NCBI RefSeq assembly: GCF_000419765.1
Contig: NZ_ATTQ01000007.1
Span: 1 to 64,000, forward strand
Length of the DNA: 64,000 nucleotides
Direction: 5' to 3'
DNA from: Rhizobium mongolense USDA 1844
GTDB lineage: Bacteria; Pseudomonadota; Alphaproteobacteria; Rhizobiales; Rhizobiaceae
The position numbers were made by a program, and so were the translations under genes. Positions 62,665-64,000 of the stretch are shown in pieces; positions within the stretch are counted from its first letter, which is position 1; every line of letters starts with the position of its first letter. Below the pieces are notes generated by a model. It worked only from the letters and a program-made list of their open reading frames with translations, was not told the DNA's origin and did no database searches.

Positions 62665-63684
62665 ATGCGTAGTTTCGTTCCCAACGAAATATGTTCCGGT
62701 CATGATAACCTATCGGGCCGGACACCGAAGAAAGTGCTCGTCAACGGAGGCGCAGGATTCCTCGGCTCCCATCTTTGCGAGCGGCTTCTCAAGGGCGGCC
62801 ACGAAGTCATCTGTCTGGATAATTTCTCGACCGGCCGCCGATCCAACGTCCACCATCTCCGGCCATTTTCACGTTTTCGGATCATCGAGCACGATGTTCG
62901 CAGTCCGTTTGACGTGGATGCGACGCTGATTTTCAATTTCGCGTCTCCGGCATCTCCGCCCGATTATCAGCGTGATCCGGTCGGGACGCTGCTCACCAAT
63001 GTGCTCGGCGCCGTCAATGCGCTTGATCTCGCACGGCGGAACGGGGCGACGATCGTGCAGTCCTCGACCTCCGAGGTCTACGGCGATCCGGAGCACAGCC
63101 CGCAGCGGGAGAGCTATTGCGGCAACGTCAACCCGGTCGGTCCGCGTGCCTGCTATGACGAAGGCAAGCGCAGTGCCGAGACGCTGTTCTTCGACTACCA
63201 TCGAACCTACGGCGTCGATATCCGGGTCGGGCGGATATTCAACACCTACGGGCCGCGCATGCGTCCGGATGACGGCCGCGTGGTCTCGAATTTCATCGTC
63301 CAGGCGCTGCAGAACAAGAACATCACCATTTACGGCGATGGCTCGCAGACCCGTTCCTTCTGCTATGTCGACGATCTGATCGAAGGGTTCCTTCGTTTCT
63401 CGAACGCCGGGAAGAAATGCACCGGGCCGATCAATCTCGGCAATCCGGCCGAAATCCCGGTGCGCCAGCTCGCCGAGATGATCCGCGAGATGACGAACTC
63501 GCGCTCACGCATCGTTCATCTGCCTCGGGTCACAGATGACCCGAAACAGCGGCGGCCGGATATCTCTCGGGCCCAGGCAAAACTCGGCTGGCAGCCGCGT
63601 GTCGCGCTGGAAGTCGGCCTTGGAAAGACGATCGAATATTTCGAGGCACGTCTTTCCGCGGCAAAGGTAGCGGAGGCCGTATGA
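62665..63684 (+). CDS. NAD-dependent epimerase/dehydratase, UDP-glucuronate decarboxylase-like
   Basis: 339 residues. Extended SDR: NAD motif [20 protein letters not shown], active-site Tyr-Lys in [20 protein letters not shown], and the UXS-type segments [40 protein letters not shown] and [23 protein letters not shown]-glucuronate decarboxylase makes UDP-xylose; other sugar epimerases are possible. GGAAGG lies upstream of ATG. It overlaps in operon fashion with the GalE-like gene two bases after its stop. An exopolysaccharide role is likely. Confidence 0.85.
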   Translation: MRSFVPNEICSGHDNLSGRTPKKVLVNGGAGFLGSHLCERLLKGGHEVICLDNFSTGRRSNVHHLRPFSRFRIIEHDVRSPFDVDATLIFNFASPASPPDYQRDPVGTLLTNVLGAVNALDLARRNGATIVQSSTSEVYGDPEHSPQRESYCGNVNPVGPRACYDEGKRSAETLFFDYHRTYGVDIRVGRIFNTYGPRMRPDDGRVVSNFIVQALQNKNITIYGDGSQTRSFCYVDDLIEGFLRFSNAGKKCTGPINLGNPAEIPVRQLAEMIREMTNSRSRIVHLPRVTDDPKQRRPDISRAQAKLGWQPRVALEVGLGKTIEYFEARLSAAKVAEAV

Positions 63685-63685
63685 G

Positions 63686-64000
63686 ATGTCTCCCTACATC
63701 ATCGTCACTGGTGGTGCCGGGTTCATCGGCAGCCACATCTGCAAGGCGCTGGCCGGCGCGGGGTTCACGCCGGTCGCATATGACAATCTGTCGACCGGCC
63801 ATCAGGATGCCGTTCGTTGGGGTCCGCTTATCGATGCCGACATCGCCGATGTCGGCTCCCTGAAAAAGGCGCTCGGCCGGTTCGAGCCGGTATGCGTCAT
63901 CCATTGCGCGGCGAATGCGTATGTCGGCGAGTCCGTCGCAGATCCGCGCAAGTACTATCGCAACAATGTTTCAGGCAGCCTTGCGCTTTTGGAAGCGTGC
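63686..64000 (+). CDS. UDP-glucose 4-epimerase-like protein, 3' end beyond window
   Basis: The first 105 residues of a GalE/ExoB-type extended SDR: IIVTGGAGFIGSHICKALAG, AYDNLSTGHQDAVRWGPLID, VCVIHCAANAYVGESVADPR then KYYRNNVSGSLALLEAC. It converts UDP-glucose and UDP-galactose. Starts right after the decarboxylase-like gene (TGAGATG), so the two are co-transcribed and probably supply sugars for a surface polysaccharide. The end is cut by the window. Confidence 0.88.
   Translation, partial: MSPYIIVTGGAGFIGSHICKALAGAGFTPVAYDNLSTGHQDAVRWGPLIDADIADVGSLKKALGRFEPVCVIHCAANAYVGESVADPRKYYRNNVSGSLALLEAC

Overview
The window reads as chromosome of a Rhizobium-group alphaproteobacterium (R. etli / R. 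leguminosarum-like). Supporting signs are ExoR, DUF982 proteins, a fused SecDF, TatABC behind ScpAB, a PopZ/DUF2497 protein before ValS, a TrmFO, and rhizobial exopolysaccharide-type sugar-nucleotide genes. Assignments come from reading translated sequence only; no database search was run.

Region 1 (1-1.8 kb): a frameshifted 3' part of an ATP-dependent DNA ligase (LigD type), a second eroded ligD tail, and two small intact genes.

Region 2 (1.87-17.12 kb): a degenerate prophage/integrative element. An intact tRNA-Cys at 1818-1891 contains a 20-bp sequence (1875-1894) that recurs exactly at 17099-17118, as expected for attL/attR of an element inserted at a tRNA 3' end. Between them are phage-like genes, most with one or more frameshifts: HNH endonuclease, replication-type small genes, two DUF6362-like genes, terminase-small-subunit-like, RuvC-like resolvase, two Acb1-like 2H-phosphoesterase fragments, DUF2213 protein and a head-tail connector-like protein. 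Small apparently intact genes remain, mostly on the minus strand and with strong ribosome binding sites, plus a tRNA-Met(CAU)-like gene. Duplicated gene types, terminators and leaders suggest remnants of two related phages or a partial duplication. No integrase was recognised.

Region 3 (17.2-26.8 kb): small secreted and membrane proteins, a putative winged-helix regulator, a Pcm-like methyltransferase, PopZ, ValS, a FadL-type porin and ExoR.

Region 4 (26.8-50.9 kb): dense housekeeping block. xthA and erpA lie on the minus strand; dgt, argS, a SPOR-domain protein, nagZ, scpA-scpB, tatA-tatB-tatC, serS, surE, pcm and a LysM/M23 lipoprotein lie on the plus strand; then a DUF815 ATPase (-); then yajC, secDF, an Mth938/NDUFAF3-like gene and a squalene/phytoene-synthase-like (NDUFAF6-like) gene; then trmFO (-). 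It joins protein export (Tat, Sec), chromosome condensation and probably respiratory complex I assembly.

Region 5 (51.2-60.3 kb, all minus): a GNAT/TPR protein, an unknown gene, then a type I secretion locus. That locus has two likely secreted repeat proteins (59.3-60.3 and 57.2-59.2 kb), an ABC exporter with a long N-terminal extension, and an HlyD adaptor.

Region 6 (60.3-64 kb): an AT-rich regulatory gap, a LuxR-type regulator whose receiver domain lacks the phosphoacceptor aspartate, a small secreted protein, and the start of a sugar-nucleotide operon (UDP-glucuronate decarboxylase-like, then a GalE-like epimerase cut by the window end).
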